DNA of 8,312 nt from JBOGWY01 sp050694015. Its GTDB lineage: Bacteria; Actinomycetota; CADDZG01; WHSQ01. A model generated the notes under the pieces. That model saw nothing but the letters and a program-made list of their open reading frames with translations, ran no database searches and had not been told where the DNA came from. Location of the stretch: contig JBOGWY010000311.1 of the NCBI GenBank assembly GCA_050694015.1, positions 1 to 8,312 of the forward strand. Reading direction: 5' to 3'. The position numbers and the translations under genes were made by a program. Positions 1 through 6,069 of the stretch are shown piece by piece (the stretch's first letter is position 1; each line of letters starts with the position of its first letter).

Positions 1-234
1 CCCGAGAGCTTGGAATGTGCTCCTGGAGAGCACGCCGCGTGCCATCCCAACGCCCTTTGAGCCTGCTGATCCCGGCGCGCCTTCACTACCCGGGGCGGCC
101 TCGGACACCTTGTCATCAATGAACAGCGCCTGCGGTTCGAAGAGCCACAGGACGAGGGCTGTGATCAACACGGCTCCCAGCGCGGCCCACGGCAGCCACC
201 GGTGCCGGCGGATCAGGGGAACGTCGAGGGACAT
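1..234 (-). CDS. Membrane-anchored DM13-like protein, N-terminal part (partial)
   Basis: An open frame of 78 codons runs from an ATG at 234 off the left edge, so only the N terminus is visible. It begins with a short basic segment (RRHR near residues 9-12), then one hydrophobic helix at about 13-32 (LPWAALGAVLITALVLWLF). A short anchor-proximal stretch (FIDDKVSEA) and a Gly/Ser/Ala-rich linker at about 46-63 follow, and the frame ends in MARGVLSRSTFQALG. This order (N-terminal anchor, VD-x-VxEA-like stretch, low-complexity linker, then (L/A)xGxFxxxxH) resembles actinobacterial DM13-domain proteins, proposed to be extracytoplasmic redox domains. The DM13 core itself lies outside the window, so the family call is an inference. 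The start is well fixed by a perfect AAGGAGG on the minus strand seven bases upstream. The gene is divergent from the response regulator at 322. Confidence 0.6.
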   Translation of the reverse strand, partial: MSLDVPLIRRHRWLPWAALGAVLITALVLWLFEPQALFIDDKVSEAAPGSEGAPGSAGSKGVGMARGVLSRSTFQALG

Positions 235-240
235 ACGAAC

Positions 241-247
241 CTCCTTG
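241..247 (-). promoter_or_regulatory. Strong Shine-Dalgarno for the DM13-like gene
   Basis: The minus strand reads AAGGAGG here, followed by TTCGT and a short spacer to the ATG at 234. It is the best ribosome binding site in the window and decides the start of the minus-strand gene. Confidence 0.85.
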
Positions 248-298
248 TTGGTGGACGTCATCACGCTAGGGATGCCAGGCTTACGAAAGCCTTAAGGC
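245..298. promoter_or_regulatory. Divergent promoter/operator region between DM13-like gene and response regulator
   Basis: The 87-bp gap between the divergent genes must hold both promoters. On plus, TTGTTG (245-250) and TAGGGA (267-272) are 16 bases apart and form a weak -35/-10 pair for the response regulator. On minus, TAGCGT (268-263) fits a TANNNT -10 for the DM13-like gene, so the two -10 boxes would overlap. Just beyond lie an inverted repeat AGGCTT-ACGA-AAGCCT (277-292) and a perfect palindrome GCCTTAAGGC (289-298). These could be a leader hairpin or a site for the adjacent regulator. The palindromes are seen directly; the promoter assignment is inference. Confidence 0.4.
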
Positions 299-299
299 G

Positions 300-319
300 C
301 AATCTTTTGGAAAGGATTG
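300..319. repeat. 20-bp imperfect palindrome covering the response-regulator ribosome binding site
   Basis: CAATCTTTTGGAAAGGATTG is symmetric at 16 of 20 positions (CAATC.TTT..AAA.GATTG). It includes the GGAAAGGA that serves as Shine-Dalgarno for the GTG start at 322. As DNA it could be an operator for autoregulation; as RNA its outer CAATC/GATTG arms could fold over part of the ribosome binding site. Confidence 0.6.
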
Positions 320-321
320 CC

Positions 322-1014
322 GTGGAAGATGGGCCCGTGAATGAAGGCTTGGTCCTCGTAGTCGACGACGATCCGATCGTGCGAGACGTGCTGAGCCGCT
401 ACCTGTCGCGCGGCGGTTTCAGGGTCGCCACGGCCGAAGACGGTGAGGCCGCAGTCGCCGCCTTCCGCTCCCATCAGCCCGATCTCGTGTTGCTCGATCT
501 GATGTTGCCTCGTCTCGACGGGTTCGAGGTCTTCGAGGCCATCAGGGGCGTGGATTCGACCCCGGTCATCATGCTCACGGCACGAGGCGAAGAGAGCGAT
601 CGCATCGCGGGGCTCGAGTTCGGGGCCGACGATTATGTCTCTAAGCCGTTCTCGCCCAAAGAGGTGCTGGCACGAGTTCATGCGGTTCTGAGAAGAGCTG
701 CCAAACCGCTGCCGGAGATCCTCAGTTTCGGCGAGATCGTCGTCGATGGTGTCGGGCGACGGGTGACGCGGGACGGGCAGGATGTGACGCTCACGCCGCG
801 CGAATTCGATCTGCTGTATCTGATGGCATCGCAACCGAATCGCGTCTTCTCGCGCACAGAGTTGCTCGACGAGCTCTGGGACTTCGCCTTCGACGGGGAT
901 CCGTCAACCGTGACCGTGCACTTGCGCCGGCTGCGAGAGAAGATCGAGGACGACCCATCGCAGCCGCGCCATCTCATCACCGTGTGGGGCGCCGGGTATC
1001 GGCTGGAGCCATGA
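322..1014 (+). CDS. OmpR/PhoB-family response regulator
   Basis: This is a two-component transcription factor of 230 residues, the usual OmpR/PhoB length. Receiver domain at about 9-122: acidic pocket D15-D16-D17, phospho-acceptor D59 in LLDLMLPRLDG, switch T86 in VIMLTAR, and K108 in DYVSKPF. Winged-helix output domain at about 133-230, with the typical LTPREFDLL, VFSRTELLDELW, VTVHLRRLREKIE and TVWGAGYRLEP blocks. All catalytic residues are intact. The GTG at 322 is chosen because AAAGGA ends five bases upstream and it places the receiver close to the N terminus; a GTG at 337 is the alternative. The stop overlaps the kinase start as ATGA, so the pair is almost certainly cotranscribed and coupled. 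The target genes are unknown; palindromes upstream would suit autoregulation. Confidence 0.95.
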   Translation: MEDGPVNEGLVLVVDDDPIVRDVLSRYLSRGGFRVATAEDGEAAVAAFRSHQPDLVLLDLMLPRLDGFEVFEAIRGVDSTPVIMLTARGEESDRIAGLEFGADDYVSKPFSPKEVLARVHAVLRRAAKPLPEILSFGEIVVDGVGRRVTRDGQDVTLTPREFDLLYLMASQPNRVFSRTELLDELWDFAFDGDPSTVTVHLRRLREKIEDDPSQPRHLITVWGAGYRLEP

Positions 1015-2216
1015 GCGGGCCGCGCGCGTGGCTCATCGTCGCCGCGGCGGCTCTGGTAGGGGCGTTCACCGCCCTACTCGTAGCCGCGGTAGGCGGTGCA
1101 ACCGCACACGAGCTAGGGCATCTGGGTATTCTGCTCGCCGCCGCGGTCGGGATCACGACCATCGTCGTCGCGGGAGCGGCTCCGCGCCTCGACCGGCTCC
1201 CGATCCGCCATCGGCTGATCGCGATCGCGCTGATGATGACGGTGACGATTCTCGTGACCGTCATCGCACTCGCGCAGCAGATGTTCGTAAGTACGCATGA
1301 CGCGCGCCAGTTGATCGTGCTCCTTGTATTCGCTGCAGCGAGCGCCATCGGCACGTCGATCGCGTTGTCGCGATCCATGACCGTAGCGATCGACCGCTTG
1401 ACGGCAACCGCGCGAGAAGTTGGAGCCGGACATCTTCACGCGCGCACCGACGTCGACCCCGCCGGGCCGGAACTCGATCTCCTGGCCGAGACGTTGGACC
1501 ACATGGCCGAGAGCCTTCAACGTTCCATCGAGAGCGAGCGCAGCGCCGATCGGGTACGCCGCGATCTCGTGACTGCGTTGTCGCACGACTTGCGAACGCC
1601 CCTCGCGGGCCTGCGCGCGATGGTCGAAGCGGTCGACGACGGCGTGGTGGACGATCGCGAGGGCCTGCAGGCCTACATCGCCGAGATGAAACGGTCGGTG
1701 CGTTCATTGGGAGACCTCGTCGATGATCTCTTCGAACTGGTACAGCTCGAAGCCGGCGCGATCGCAGCCGAAACCAAGCGAGCGCACCTCAAAACGATCG
1801 TCACTGCCGCGGTCGATGCTTGCCGTGGTGACGCCCTACGCAAAGGGCTACAGATCGAGACGGATCTCGGAGACGCGGCAGAACATCTGTGTTCGCCTCG
1901 TCTGACCCGGGTCCTCCAGAACCTGCTCCAGAACGCGATCCGGCACACGCCCGCGGATGGAACGGTGCGGGTCGCCGCTCGCTTGGACGCGGGCCAGCTC
2001 GAGGTCGTCGTGGCCGACGAAGGGGATGGCATCCCCGAAGCACAGATGTCGCGCGTCTTCGAGCCGTTCTGGCGCGGCGATGCTGCTCGATCGACCCCCG
2101 GAGCCGGACTCGGCCTTGCGCTCGCGAAACGCATCGCGCAAGCACTCGGGGGCGACATAGAAGTCGATAGTCAGGCGCGCGAGGGAGCCCGGTTCGCGAT
2201 CGTGTTGCCCGGGTAA
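1011..2216 (+). CDS. Membrane sensor histidine kinase
   Basis: This protein of 401 residues is the partner of the preceding response regulator. It starts at the ATG of the ATGA overlap; only a weak GGAG is seen before it, as expected for coupled translation. Four predicted membrane helices lie at about 6-28, 38-56, 67-90 and 99-120, with very short loops, so there is no large extracellular sensor domain and the signal is probably sensed in or near the membrane. A HAMP-like linker follows (about 120-170). The catalytic core is complete: H-box SHDLRTPLAG with H192, N-box LLQNAIRHTP with N308, G1 ADEGDGIP, F-box FEPFWRGD and G2 GAGLGLALAKRIA. An oddity is HELGH (H33-H37) in the loop between helices 1 and 2, which reads as HExxH. 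The stimulus is unknown. Confidence 0.93.
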   Translation: MSGPRAWLIVAAAALVGAFTALLVAAVGGATAHELGHLGILLAAAVGITTIVVAGAAPRLDRLPIRHRLIAIALMMTVTILVTVIALAQQMFVSTHDARQLIVLLVFAAASAIGTSIALSRSMTVAIDRLTATAREVGAGHLHARTDVDPAGPELDLLAETLDHMAESLQRSIESERSADRVRRDLVTALSHDLRTPLAGLRAMVEAVDDGVVDDREGLQAYIAEMKRSVRSLGDLVDDLFELVQLEAGAIAAETKRAHLKTIVTAAVDACRGDALRKGLQIETDLGDAAEHLCSPRLTRVLQNLLQNAIRHTPADGTVRVAARLDAGQLEVVVADEGDGIPEAQMSRVFEPFWRGDAARSTPGAGLGLALAKRIAQALGGDIEVDSQAREGARFAIVLPG

Positions 2217-2249
2217 GTCCGCCCGTCGAAGTGAGCTGTGATCGCGCCG

Positions 2250-2255
2250 TACGGT
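2250..2255 (+). promoter_or_regulatory. -10 box of a likely leaderless promoter for the LLM oxidoreductase
   Basis: TACGGT fits TANNNT and lies six bases before the GTG at 2262. That spacing puts the likely transcription start on or next to the start codon. No convincing -35 is seen. It implies that the gene is not simply read through from the kinase 45 bases upstream. Confidence 0.5.
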
Positions 2256-2261
2256 AGGGGC

Positions 2262-3122
2262 GTGGCAAGAGCTCATCCCGTTCGCTTCGGTTACTTCCTG
2301 ATCCCGAACGCCGACGACAATCTGATCGCGACCGCGCGGAAGGTCGAGGGGCTCGGGCTCGATTACGTCGGGATACAGGACCATCCCTATCAGCGCCGCT
2401 TCGTCGACACGGTGGCGTTGCTCGCGGCGATCGCAGCGTCGACCGACACGTTGCGGATGTTCCCCGACGTCGCGAATCTGCCGCTGCGCCCGCCGGCTGT
2501 GCTCGCGAAGGCCGCCGCGTCGATCGACGTGATGAGCGGAGGACGTTTCGAGCTCGGGCTCGGAGCGGGCGGCTTCTGGGACGCGATCGAGGGTTACGGG
2601 GGGCCGCGCCGGTCGCCCGGCGAGGCGCTCGGCGCGCTCACCGAAGCGATCGAGGTGATCCGCAAGGTGTGGAGCGGCGAGCGCAACCTTCGTTTCTCCG
2701 GCGAGCACTACCGTCTCGCGGGAGTGCACTCCGGTCCCGTTCCCGCGCACGACATCGGGATCTGGCTCGGCGTGTATGGGCCGCGTGCGCTCGAACTCAC
2801 CGGTCGCGTCGCGGACGGATGGGTGCCGTCGTTCCGCGGGGACGTGGCCAAGCTAGCGGAGATGTCGGCGCGGCTTGACGACGCGATCGCGAGCGCGGGG
2901 CGCGAGCCCTCCGAGGTACGCAGGATCCTGAACGTCTCGGGCTCGATCACCGACGGGAACTCGGAAGGGCCCCTCAACGGCCCCATCGATCAATGGATCG
3001 AAGAAATCACCGAACTCGTGGACGACTATGGCTTCGACACGTTCGTCTTCGGGGGCGACGACGGGGGCCAGCTCGAGCGTTTCGCCGAGGAGGTCGCGCC
3101 CGCCGTGCGCGAACCCGTCTAG
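2262..3122 (+). CDS. LLM-class (luciferase-like) flavin/F420-dependent oxidoreductase
   Basis: The product is about 286 residues and belongs to the bacterial luciferase-like TIM-barrel family, which in Actinomycetota mostly use F420 or FMN. Visible family blocks are an N-terminal beta strand VRFGYFLIPNADDN, LGLDYVGIQDHPYQ, the core signature MSGGRFELGLGAG with a following FWDAIEGYGGP, the VIRKVWSGERNLRFSGEHYRL block, and a late IGIWLGVYGPRALELTGRVADGWVPS. The C terminus (FDTFVFGGDDGGQLERFAEEVAPAVRE) is typical. Length is normal and no insertion is seen. The cofactor cannot be proven from sequence and the substrate is unknown. The GTG at 2262 is preferred because of the -10 box six bases before it; an in-frame GTG at 2238 would add eight unconserved residues. 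The gene ends tail-to-tail with the propeller gene, sharing CTAG. Confidence 0.88.
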   Translation: MARAHPVRFGYFLIPNADDNLIATARKVEGLGLDYVGIQDHPYQRRFVDTVALLAAIAASTDTLRMFPDVANLPLRPPAVLAKAAASIDVMSGGRFELGLGAGGFWDAIEGYGGPRRSPGEALGALTEAIEVIRKVWSGERNLRFSGEHYRLAGVHSGPVPAHDIGIWLGVYGPRALELTGRVADGWVPSFRGDVAKLAEMSARLDDAIASAGREPSEVRRILNVSGSITDGNSEGPLNGPIDQWIEEITELVDDYGFDTFVFGGDDGGQLERFAEEVAPAVREPV

Positions 3123-3979
3123 CCGTCCATCCTGAGCGCTCGGACCGGCGGCAGCCCGGACGCGGATCGTTCCCACGTCGCGCCGCGATCGCGGGACGCG
3201 AAGACGTCACCGTCGCGCGTGCCGAACGCGACGAGAGATCCGGTCGCGTCCAGGCATCCGGTATCGATGTTGTCGAGGATGCTCGGGAGGTCGCACCTGG
3301 CAAAGGGGCCGCCGTCGCGCGGCTTGCGGTAGATCGCCGCATCGCCACCGCCGGGCCCGCGCGCGACCGACATGTACACGCACTCGTCGTCGGTCGTGAT
3401 GGCGCGGGCGTAGGTCGCGTGGAGATGCTCGTCGGCCAAGATCCACGAAGCACCGGCGTCGTCGCTCTGCGCGAGGCCGACGGCGCACGCAGCGAACAAC
3501 GTTCCGCCGTCGGAGTGCACCTCGTGCACATCGTTGCCGATGTCCATCGTCGGCTCCCACTTCGAGCCGTCGCCTCGCACGATGCCGCCGACGTGGACGT
3601 TCACGAAGACGTGAGAGTTCATCTGTGTCATGGAGCGGACGTCGGGAGGACCGCCCCACGGTGTGAACCACTCGTCGCGACCGTCGACGATCTCGAAGGT
3701 CTCGACACGCTCGAGGCGGTCGCCTTCCACGCGGAGTAGATGAGCCTCGGCGGTCCCGACGATCGCTCCCTCGTCCTGCGACATCACGCTCGTGAGATCC
3801 CACCCGTCGGCGATTGCGACCTGTGACCAACCGTCGCTGTTTCGCCACAACTCGCGCCGTGCGACGACGGCCCAGCGGCCGTCCGGGGACAGCGCGTCGA
3901 CCGATCCCTCGAGACCCACGGCCTCACCGGTCGTGGCATCCAGAAGGCCACGGCCGGTCGCGACGACGATGTCGGTCAT
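3119..3979 (-). CDS. Cytoplasmic Asp-box (BNR/YCF48-like) beta-propeller protein
   Basis: The product is about 286 residues of short repeated beta-rich units. Two clear Asp-box motifs of the S-x-D-x-G-x-T/S-W type are seen: SDDAGASW (172-179) and SRDRGATW (262-269). Degenerate relatives are ALSPDGRWAVV (29-39) and RNSDGWSQVAI (46-56). Such propellers include sialidase-like BNR proteins and YCF48-type assembly factors. There is no signal peptide and no sialidase catalytic set can be traced, so a binding or scaffold role is more likely than hydrolysis; this is inference. The ATG at 3979 is preferred over one at 4003 because a TAGGCT -10 box lies seven bases upstream, inside the longer version. 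Its promoter faces that of the FAD oxidase. Confidence 0.75.
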   Translation of the reverse strand: MTDIVVATGRGLLDATTGEAVGLEGSVDALSPDGRWAVVARRELWRNSDGWSQVAIADGWDLTSVMSQDEGAIVGTAEAHLLRVEGDRLERVETFEIVDGRDEWFTPWGGPPDVRSMTQMNSHVFVNVHVGGIVRGDGSKWEPTMDIGNDVHEVHSDGGTLFAACAVGLAQSDDAGASWILADEHLHATYARAITTDDECVYMSVARGPGGGDAAIYRKPRDGGPFARCDLPSILDNIDTGCLDATGSLVAFGTRDGDVFASRDRGATWERSASGLPPVRALRMDG

Positions 3980-3986
3980 GACTGCG

Positions 3987-3992
3987 AGCCTA
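3987..3992 (-). promoter_or_regulatory. -10 box of a likely leaderless promoter for the propeller gene
   Basis: The minus strand reads TAGGCT, seven bases before the ATG at 3979. The box sits within the perfect palindrome GCCTAGGC (3988-3995). Confidence 0.5.
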
Positions 3993-4010
3993 GGCCGAGA
4001 CACATCCCAC

Positions 4011-4016
4011 TAGGGT
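4011..4016 (+). promoter_or_regulatory. -10 box of a likely leaderless promoter for the FAD oxidase
   Basis: TAGGGT is followed by six bases (GACGCC) and then the ATG at 4023. No Shine-Dalgarno is present. The expected -35 position (about 3988-3993) falls on the -10 box of the divergent propeller gene, so the two promoters probably compete for polymerase. Confidence 0.6.
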
Positions 4017-4022
4017 GACGCC

Positions 4023-5381
4023 ATGGATCTAGGGGGGTTGGTGGCCGCCCTGCCCGAGGGAACATGCGTGGTCGATCCTGAGCTCGTGGCCCGCTACGCG
4101 CACGACGTGACCGGACGCTTCTCGGGGACCCCTGCCGCCGTGGTCCGGCCGACGACCACCGGCGAGGTCGCTGCGGTTCTCAAGGTTTGCGCCCGCGACG
4201 GCATCGGAGTCGTCCCGCAGGGCGGCAACACGGGCCTGGTGGGGGGTGCCATCGCGAGTAGCACCGAGATCGTCCTCAGCCTCGAACGCCTGACCCGCGT
4301 AGACGAAGTCGATCGCGCGTCCGGGACCGTCGTCGCGGAAGCCGGCGCGACCCTCGAAGCCGTGCGCAGCGCGGCCCAGGCCCAGCGCCTGGAGTTCCCG
4401 ATCGATTTCGCGGCGCGCGGCAGCGCCACTATCGGGGGCATGGTCGCGACCGACGCAGGGGGAGCCCTCGTGATGCGATACGGAACGATGCGCGATCTGG
4501 TCGTCGGGCTCCAGGTGGTCCTGGCCGACGGGACCATCGTCGATCATCTCCATCGGCCTCCGAAGGACAGCAGCGGCTTCGACGTGACGAGGTTGATCCC
4601 GGGAAGTGAAGGGACGTTGGCTGTCGTGACCGCGGCGCGTCTCAAGCTCGTTCCACTCCTGGAGCATCGAACCGTCGCGGTGATCGCGGTCGCGTCTCTC
4701 GAGGGTGCCGTGACGGTCGCAGCACATCTGTGCAGAGAGGTGACATCTGTCGAGGCCGTCGATTTCTTCCTGGAGGCCGGTCTGCAGCTCGTCAGACGGC
4801 ACGCGCAGCTGCCGGCGCTGTTCCCGAACGAGCACGCGGCGTATCTCGTGGTGTCGTGCGCGGCGCATCAGGATCCGAGCGAGGAACTGGGGGCCGCGCT
4901 CGCGCGCTATGGGGAGGCCCGCGACGTAGCGGTGGGGCAATCCGCGCAACAGCACGAGCGGCTGTGGAGCTACCGCGAGCTACACAACGAAGCGATCAAT
5001 GCCGCGGGCGTGCCCCATAAGCTCGACGTCGCCGTGGTGCCGGCGCGCGTTCCCGAACTCATCGCCCGGGTGGATAGATGGCTGTCCGACCAGAGACCCC
5101 ACACACATGCGATCTATTACGGGCACCTCGCGGATGGAAACGTGCACGTGAACATCCTGGAAGCAGCACCCGACGATGACGCGATCGACGAGGCCGTGCT
5201 CCGGATCGTCGCCGGCATGGACGGCAGCATCAGTGCCGAGCACGGCATCGGCCGCGCCAAGAACAGGTGGCTGCACCTCACGCGTTCGCCGGGCGAGATC
5301 GCCGCGATGGCCGCGGTCAAGCGGGCTCTCGATCCCGAGGGGGTCCTGAACCCGAACAAGCTGCTGCCGCCCCCGGCGTAA
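4023..5381 (+). CDS. FAD-linked oxidase, D-2-hydroxyglutarate/D-lactate dehydrogenase-like (GlcD family)
   Basis: The protein has 452 residues, typical for the VAO/GlcD family, which oxidise D-2-hydroxyacids and pass electrons to quinone, ETF or a cytochrome. FAD-binding PCMH-type domain at about 35-212: VVPQGGNTGLVGG (63-75), FPIDFAARGSATIGGMVATD (125-144), ADGTIVD and LIPGSEGTLAVVT (191-203). C-terminal cap domain at about 215-448: LWSYRE, HKLDVAVVP, YGHLADGNVHVNI with H368 and H375, SAEHGIGRAKN with E406, and LDPEGVLNPNKLLP. H368, H375 and E406 match the metal-binding set of D-2-hydroxyglutarate dehydrogenase, whose overall pattern this protein follows more closely than that of glycolate oxidase. 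The substrate remains an inference. It lacks a signal peptide, so it acts in the cytoplasm. No terminator is visible before the next promoter. Confidence 0.87.
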   Translation: MDLGGLVAALPEGTCVVDPELVARYAHDVTGRFSGTPAAVVRPTTTGEVAAVLKVCARDGIGVVPQGGNTGLVGGAIASSTEIVLSLERLTRVDEVDRASGTVVAEAGATLEAVRSAAQAQRLEFPIDFAARGSATIGGMVATDAGGALVMRYGTMRDLVVGLQVVLADGTIVDHLHRPPKDSSGFDVTRLIPGSEGTLAVVTAARLKLVPLLEHRTVAVIAVASLEGAVTVAAHLCREVTSVEAVDFFLEAGLQLVRRHAQLPALFPNEHAAYLVVSCAAHQDPSEELGAALARYGEARDVAVGQSAQQHERLWSYRELHNEAINAAGVPHKLDVAVVPARVPELIARVDRWLSDQRPHTHAIYYGHLADGNVHVNILEAAPDDDAIDEAVLRIVAGMDGSISAEHGIGRAKNRWLHLTRSPGEIAAMAAVKRALDPEGVLNPNKLLPPPA

Positions 5382-5414
5382 AGACTCCCAGCTAGCACTA
5401 AAACAGCCTAATAT

Positions 5415-5443
5415 TTGACGTCGAATGCCGTGTAGAGTACGCT
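5415..5443 (+). promoter_or_regulatory. Promoter of the cupredoxin operon
   Basis: TTGACG (5415-5420) and TACGCT (5438-5443) are separated by 17 bases, close to an ideal housekeeping sigma promoter and the best match in the window. The ATG at 5453 lies nine bases beyond the -10, so the leader would be only about 2-4 bases. The surrounding AT-rich stretch stands out from the GC-rich flanks. Confidence 0.72.
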
Positions 5444-5446
5444 CTA
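5433..5446. repeat. Inverted repeat overlapping the -10 box
   Basis: TAGAG-TACG-CTCTA is a perfect 5-bp inverted repeat with the -10 box at its centre. It could be an operator at which a repressor would block the operon; no binding protein can be named. Confidence 0.5.
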
Positions 5447-5452
5447 AAAAGA

Positions 5453-5716
5453 ATGAAAAATAGAACTATCTTCGCCCGCTCACACCGGTTCCCGCTCCTC
5501 ATGCGGCTCGGCTTCGGGCTCCTGGGCCTCGCCCTCGCACTGGACCTCGCCTACCACGCAGTGGTCGTGCTCGGCGGCGGCGATCCCTCTCACTCCGGCC
5601 TCGTTCCGGCGGCCATCCACGGACTCGTGTTCGCCGGCATGGCCGTGACCTTCGGGGGCCTTCTTGCCTTCGCGATCAGACCGCAAGCAATCGTCAACAG
5701 GAAGGAGAGAAAGTGA
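5453..5716 (+). CDS. Small two-helix membrane protein of unknown family
   Basis: This 87-residue protein is not recognised. It has a basic N terminus (R4, R9, R12, R18 among the first 18 residues), a predicted helix at about 18-40, a short loop GGGDPSHSGL, a second helix at about 51-75, and a basic tail NRKERK. Polar residues sit in or next to the helices: D31, Y34 and H35 in the first, H47 in the loop and H56 in the second. Histidines and an acid buried in a membrane can bind metal or heme, but no known motif is complete, so this is only a suggestion. It is the first gene of the cupredoxin operon, directly behind a good promoter, and its stop overlaps the next start (GTGA). High charge at both ends fits cytoplasmic termini. 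Confidence 0.75.
   Translation: MKNRTIFARSHRFPLLMRLGFGLLGLALALDLAYHAVVVLGGGDPSHSGLVPAAIHGLVFAGMAVTFGGLLAFAIRPQAIVNRKERK
5702..5707 (+). promoter_or_regulatory. Shine-Dalgarno for the second membrane gene
   Basis: AAGGAG ends five bases before the GTG at 5713 and decides that start. It lies inside the last codons of the preceding gene and explains its basic C terminus in part. Confidence 0.85.
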
Positions 5717-6069
5717 ATCTCGCTGCTGCACCACAGATCCTCGAGCACCCGTGTTGTGACGTGATCAATCAGTTGCCGTGGGGGTTCTTCCTCCTCGTCC
5801 ACATAGCGCTGTTCGCCGCGGGCGCGTACTTCGCTTTCCGCGCGTTCGAGGGCGGCCTCGGCATGCTCGGTTGGGGCTTCGCGCTGTTCGCTCTCGCCGA
5901 GATCACCTACATGACTTACCACGTGAACATCACGCAGTTCCTCTTCGCGCACACGATCTCCGAAGTACTCAACGGAGTTGCCTTCGTCGCGATCTTCGTC
6001 GGAGCCGTGCAGCGCGTGACGGGCGAGCGCCCGTCACGCGTGTCGGCGCGGCCCGAGGTGACACTTTGA
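5713..6069 (+). CDS. Three-helix membrane protein of unknown family with intramembrane His/Glu
   Basis: This 118-residue protein is not recognised. It starts at a GTG overlapping the previous stop, with AAGGAG in front. The N terminus carries HPCCD (H12, C14, C15), then predicted helices at about 22-42, 50-68 and 76-99, and a short Arg-containing tail. Potential ligands lie within or next to the helices: H30, E63, Y66, H70, H80, E84 and N87. H80, E84 and N87 would fall on one face of the third helix. Together with the cysteine pair this could suit copper or heme binding, or electron exchange with the cupredoxin made from the next gene; this is inference. The last 20 codons contain a perfect 12-bp hairpin, and the stop overlaps the TTG start of the cupredoxin gene (TTGA). 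Confidence 0.78.
   Translation: MNLAAAPQILEHPCCDVINQLPWGFFLLVHIALFAAGAYFAFRAFEGGLGMLGWGFALFALAEITYMTYHVNITQFLFAHTISEVLNGVAFVAIFVGAVQRVTGERPSRVSARPEVTL
6013..6040 (+). other. Perfect 12-bp intercistronic RNA hairpin before the cupredoxin gene
   Basis: CGCGTGACGGGC (6013-6024) and GCCCGTCACGCG (6029-6040) pair perfectly around a GAGC loop, with a further G-T wobble pair at 6012/6041. It lies within the end of the second membrane gene, 25 bases before the cupredoxin start. No U-tract follows, so it is not an intrinsic terminator. It could protect the downstream message from 3'-5' decay or tune ribosome access. Confidence 0.75.
6055..6060 (+). promoter_or_regulatory. Shine-Dalgarno for the cupredoxin gene
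   Basis: GAGGTG ends five bases before the TTG at 6066 and supports this unusual start, which also places MKPLV at the front of a normal lipoprotein signal. Confidence 0.7.

Noticed and set aside
1107..1121. Kinase as a membrane metalloprotease because of HELGH
   Set aside because: All histidine-kinase boxes are present, and the second metal-ligand motif expected for such proteases is not seen.
1848..2750. Long minus-strand open frame of 300 codons across the kinase and LLM genes
   Set aside because: It is antisense to two clear protein families, is rich in Arg/Pro of the kind produced by reading high-GC genes in the wrong frame, and shows no domain motif.
2993..3739. Plus-strand open frame of 248 codons opposite the propeller gene
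   Set aside because: The minus-strand frame has Asp-box motifs and a good promoter; the plus frame is a shadow and overlaps the end of the LLM gene.
4029..4955. Minus-strand open frame of 308 codons opposite the FAD oxidase
   Set aside because: The plus strand holds a full FAD-oxidase motif series; the opposite frame is compositionally biased and motif-free.
5382..5414. Terminator after the FAD oxidase gene
   Set aside because: No stem followed by a T-run can be drawn in this stretch; termination there may be factor-dependent or read through.
6013..6040. Hairpin as an intrinsic terminator
   Set aside because: No T-run follows, it lies within a coding region, and the next gene is translationally coupled.
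5778..6065. N-terminal extension of the cupredoxin frame back to 5778
   Set aside because: The added part is Arg-rich out-of-frame sequence of the membrane gene, and would bury the lipoprotein signal peptide. The TTG at 6066 has a Shine-Dalgarno.
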